Shown here piece after piece: positions 61,554-64,000 of a DNA stretch of 64,000 bases. The notes below the pieces were generated by a model. It was not told the origin of the DNA. It saw only the letters and a list, made by a program, of their open reading frames with translations, and ran no database searches. The DNA comes from Streptomyces sp. SAI-135 (GTDB taxonomy: Bacteria > Actinomycetota > Actinomycetes > Streptomycetales > Streptomycetaceae): NCBI RefSeq assembly GCF_029893805.1, contig NZ_JARXYP010000001.1, positions 744,001-808,000 of the forward strand, written 5' to 3'. The translations under genes were made by a program, and so were the position numbers. The stretch's first letter is position 1, and each line of letters begins with the position of its first letter.

Positions 61554-62876
61554 ATGATCAGACGACAGCAGGAGCAACGACGGGGCACCGCTGCGGCCGT
61601 TCCCGGAGGGGTTCCGACCTCGCGCGGGTCAGGACGAGTTTCCACATGGGCTCCGTTCGCATATACGGCTTTCCGGATCTTGTTCGTGACCCAACTCGTC
61701 GCCAATGCAGGTCGACTCATGCAGGTGACAGGCTCAGCATGGGCGATCCAGGACCACGGAGGGTCGCCCCTACAGGTTTCGTTGATCCAGACTGCCACCT
61801 ATGCGCCCTTGGTAGCGCTTGGCTTCGCCGCCGGCACACTCGCCGACAGGGTCAACCGCCGGCTGCTGCTCGTCGCTTGCCAGGCCTGGATGGCCCTCAG
61901 CGCGACCGCCTTGTCTGTGGCCACGTGGATCGGTTGGACCGACCCGCTGGTGGTACTCGCGCTCACCTTCGCCATCGGTCTCGGCACGGCGATTGCCGCA
62001 CCCACCTGGGCAGCTCTCCAGCCGTCACTGGTCCCCAGTCGGTTCGTCGGTCGAGCGATCGCACTGAACGGTCTGACGTTCAACGTGGCTCAAGCAGTCG
62101 GTCCCGCGCTCGCAGGCCTAGTGATCGCCGCACTCGGCACACAGTGGATTTTCGCCATCAATGCGTTCGCCCTCTCATGCACTGTGCTTGCCCTTCTGGC
62201 CTGGAAGGCGCCCGTACCGGCGTCACGGCCCACAGAGTCCTTCGGACAGTCACTCCACGCCGGCCTTCGGTGCATCATGACGGCGCCGCAGCGTCAGATC
62301 CTTACTCGCCTCACGATCTTCATGGTGCCGGCCATCTCAGTAATGGCTCTGACACCCGTCCTCGCCGACGAGCGACTGGGGCTCGACGGTAGCGGTTACG
62401 GGGTGCTCCTGGCGACGTTCGGTTCCGGTGCAGCGTTGTCGGTGACCATCTGGTCCCGAGTCGAGGGGCGCGGAGAGGCATGGGGCATGAGCGCCTCGGC
62501 TGTCCTGCTCACTGTCGCGCTGGTGACCGCAGCGGTCTGTACCCAGCCTGTCATCGTAGGTGCGGCCCTCCTGGTCTCAGGCATGGGCTACACGCTCGGC
62601 AGCACCTGCGCCTATGTAGCGGCGCAGCGAGTGGTCGACGAAGCGATGCGCGCCCGAGTCATGGCGGCCTACGTCGTCACCTCGGGCGCTGTAGTCGCCG
62701 CGTCCAGTGCAGTGTGGGGCATCGTGGCACGCGCGGGAGTGGCCACAGCTTTTGCCGTCGCGGCCGTTCTCTGCGGCGTCAGCCTCGCAGCGGGCAGGCG
62801 ATGGCCTCTGCCCCGTGGCCGGGACAAGCAAGCCGACGAGACTGCCGACTCCGCCGATTTGACAGGCGAGCGTTAG
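61554..62876 (+). CDS. MFS exporter (DHA3/enterobactin-exporter-like)
   Basis: The 440-residue membrane protein has about 12 hydrophobic segments. After a soluble 30-residue lead the first segment begins FRILFVTQLVANAGRLMQVTGSAWAIQD, and the loop GTLADRVNRRLLLVACQAWM after TM2 matches the DHA3 branch. Such transporters export drugs or siderophores by proton antiport. It may remove toxic aromatic intermediates from the preceding cluster, or be unrelated. A direct repeat lies in its promoter region. Confidence 0.85.
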   Translation: MIRRQQEQRRGTAAAVPGGVPTSRGSGRVSTWAPFAYTAFRILFVTQLVANAGRLMQVTGSAWAIQDHGGSPLQVSLIQTATYAPLVALGFAAGTLADRVNRRLLLVACQAWMALSATALSVATWIGWTDPLVVLALTFAIGLGTAIAAPTWAALQPSLVPSRFVGRAIALNGLTFNVAQAVGPALAGLVIAALGTQWIFAINAFALSCTVLALLAWKAPVPASRPTESFGQSLHAGLRCIMTAPQRQILTRLTIFMVPAISVMALTPVLADERLGLDGSGYGVLLATFGSGAALSVTIWSRVEGRGEAWGMSASAVLLTVALVTAAVCTQPVIVGAALLVSGMGYTLGSTCAYVAAQRVVDEAMRARVMAAYVVTSGAVVAASSAVWGIVARAGVATAFAVAAVLCGVSLAAGRRWPLPRGRDKQADETADSADLTGER

Positions 62877-63494
62877 GAAGGGTCTGCTCTCATACTCACT
62901 GCCTCGGAGACCATGAGCAGGTGCTGCCGCCTGAGGAGCACAGCGAGTGGGCGGTGCACAAGCGTTGTCGCGACCTGAGTCGCTTGAGTCGCTTCGATCG
63001 CTGGCTGGGGCGTCATTCGAACCCGGCGAGGACGGCCCGCGGGCCGGTACAGGCGCGTAGGACAAACAGGACACAGATGAGGACTGCAACGCGGCGCAGC
63101 CCCGGCGCTTCAGCTCCTCCAAGGCGTCGACGACCTCATCCGTGGTCCAGATCCGGTATGCGTAGCGGCCGTCTCAGGTCGATGGTCGCACGCTGCGCAT
63201 CCATGGTGAACGTGGCTACCGCATCGGAGACGAAACGTCACGGCGTAACCCTTTTCTCCGGCGTCGCAGCCGGTCGAATCTGCGCAGGCGTTGATGGTGA
63301 GGCCAAGAGGGTCAGGTGGCTGATGTCGCGCCGGCGTCGTTGGTGGCGTCGATGGGGGGCAAGGGCATTCGCTCCGACGGGTACAGCGATGTCGCCTCCG
63401 CGCGGATGAACAGGGATGATCTCGTACAGACATCCGAGTAGAGCTTGCTCGTACGTGCGTCCTGGTACCGTCGGGGCAGGTCAAGGAGGGCTAC
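62877..63494. other. Gap with decayed sequence
   Basis: No intact gene is visible in 618 bases. On the minus strand, a stretch near 63090-63170 reads DGRYAYRIWTTDEVVDALEELKR, which looks like real protein, but it is preceded by a stop and the upstream codons continue in another frame. On the plus strand a short LPPEEHSEWAVHKRCRDLSRL stretch near 62920 is similarly isolated. I take both as remnants. Confidence 0.4.
63090..63170 (-). pseudogene. Fragment of a small protein with a frame break
   Basis: The minus-strand reading DGRYAYRIWTTDEVVDALEELKRRG has alternating polar pattern and strong helix character, unlike the surrounding Arg/Ser/Pro shadows. The start is lost in a frame change. Family not recognised. 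Confidence 0.3.
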
Positions 63495-64000
63495 ATGGGA
63501 CGACGCACGGACACTCGGGACCGCATCATCCAAGCGTCGATGCGAAGCATGCGCGAGCGGGGTTTCGGCGCCACCGCGATCAGCGACATCGTGACCGCGT
63601 CCGGGGCTCCGCGGGGATCCGTGACCTTCCACTTCCCGGGCGGCAAGGACGAGATCGCGCGTGAAGTGGTCACGCTGCGGACCACCCAGCTGCTTGAACG
63701 GCTCGACGCGACCGCGGCCGAGAGTGACTCGGCTGCCGGCTTCATGACGGCTTGCGTGGACGCGATCGCGGCGGAGTTCGCAGACTCCCAGTTCACAGCC
63801 GGGTGCCCGGTCGTGCCCGTCTGCATCGAACGGTCCGCGCAATCGGACCAGCTCCGGCTGACCAGCATGGCGTTTTTCAAGGCATGGCGCGGGGCGGTCG
63901 CTCATCATCTCGCCGCGCACGGCGTCGACGGCCCCCGGGCCGAGCGCGTCGCGACGCTCGCCGTCAGCGCCATCGAGGGCGCTCTTGTCATCTGCCGCAG
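63495..64000 (+). CDS. TetR-family transcriptional regulator, 3' end cut by window edge
   Basis: ATG 63495 follows AAGGAGG and the frame is open to the right edge, with 168 residues visible. The N-terminal helix-turn-helix is DRIIQASMRSMRERGFGATAISDIVTASGAPRGSVTFHFPGGKDEIA, the LmrA/YxaF-like form with FHFPGGK where most have YYHF. The C-terminal part (AGCPVVPVCIERSAQSDQLR) is the matching ligand domain. These regulators usually repress a transporter; the MFS exporter at 61554 is a possible target. Confidence 0.9.
   Translation, partial: MGRRTDTRDRIIQASMRSMRERGFGATAISDIVTASGAPRGSVTFHFPGGKDEIAREVVTLRTTQLLERLDATAAESDSAAGFMTACVDAIAAEFADSQFTAGCPVVPVCIERSAQSDQLRLTSMAFFKAWRGAVAHHLAAHGVDGPRAERVATLAVSAIEGALVICR

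Noticed and set aside
61349..62392. 347-residue plus-strand ORF overlapping the MFS gene
   Set aside because: Its composition is that of a +1 shadow of the membrane protein, which has clear hydrophobic segments in the other frame.
1..64000. Prophage, integrative element, transposase or CRISPR array
   Set aside because: No integrase, transposase, phage structural gene, tRNA-type attachment repeat or regularly spaced repeat was seen.

Overview
The window is high-GC DNA with short intergenic gaps, many GTG starts and ATGA/GTGA stop-start overlaps. It carries a Streptomyces-style secreted subtilase, GntR/IclR/TetR/XRE regulators and almost only catabolic genes. This points to an actinomycete, most likely Streptomyces or a close relative. 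I see no rRNA, tRNA, CRISPR array or insertion sequence. Both ends cut through a gene.

Layout. (A) 1-4678: a CaiB-type CoA-transferase (cut by the left edge) diverges from a GntR/FCD regulator. The regulator is followed by a DUF35/thiolase-fold pair of the aldolase type and an amidohydrolase broken by one extra G. (B) 4994-16022: a module bounded by an MHS-family importer and a second GntR regulator. It has a C4 sugar-acid (OtnC/OtnK/OtnI-like) operon with an odd racemase-fold protein and an unexported binding protein, then a hydroxyacid dehydrogenase, an alpha/beta hydrolase, RidA, an HD-domain protein and a divergent amidase. (C) 16242-20474: a large secreted S8 protease and a decayed secreted-protein gene. 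(D) 20669-29540: an L-rhamnose isomerase, a Gfo/Idh/MocA dehydrogenase, an ABC importer with two permease domains fused in one chain, an XRE-cupin regulator and an adenosine-deaminase-like enzyme. LacI-type operators lie upstream of both ends of this block. (E) 30374-42947: a HyuA/HyuB ATP-dependent lactam/hydantoin hydrolase with a class III aminotransferase, divergent from a beta-keto-acid cleavage enzyme (BKACE), an aldehyde dehydrogenase, an unrecognised 439-residue protein and an SDR. These are followed by a 26-codon ORF and a UGSC-type redox pair with a thioredoxin-reductase-like flavoprotein. (F) 44003-60061: an aromatic degradation cluster. An 11-gene leftward operon holds ring-hydroxylating dioxygenase alpha and beta, extradiol dioxygenase, Baeyer-Villiger monooxygenase, two hydrolase-fold enzymes and a CoA-transferase/beta-oxidation set. 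A rightward operon holds ferredoxin reductase, Rieske ferredoxin, meta-cleavage hydrolase and dihydrodiol dehydrogenase. An IclR gene lies between them. (G) 60449-64000: an unknown protein, a lone DUF35 protein, an MFS exporter, a decayed stretch and a TetR regulator cut by the right edge.

How it fits together. Two small operator families tie distant parts together. The sequence YGAGATAYNRTRY occurs in four intergenic promoter regions (1091, 3414, 35494, 56711), linking regions A, E and F. The word TATACTAT/ATAGTATA occurs in three promoters of region B (6372, 13824, 15264). The candidates I judge most novel are the UGSC pair plus flavoprotein (40235-42947), the inferred lactam to beta-amino acid to beta-keto acid to acyl-CoA route (30374-36399), and the aldolase-type DUF35/thiolase pair (1848-3409). 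All calls come from reading motifs; no database search was possible.
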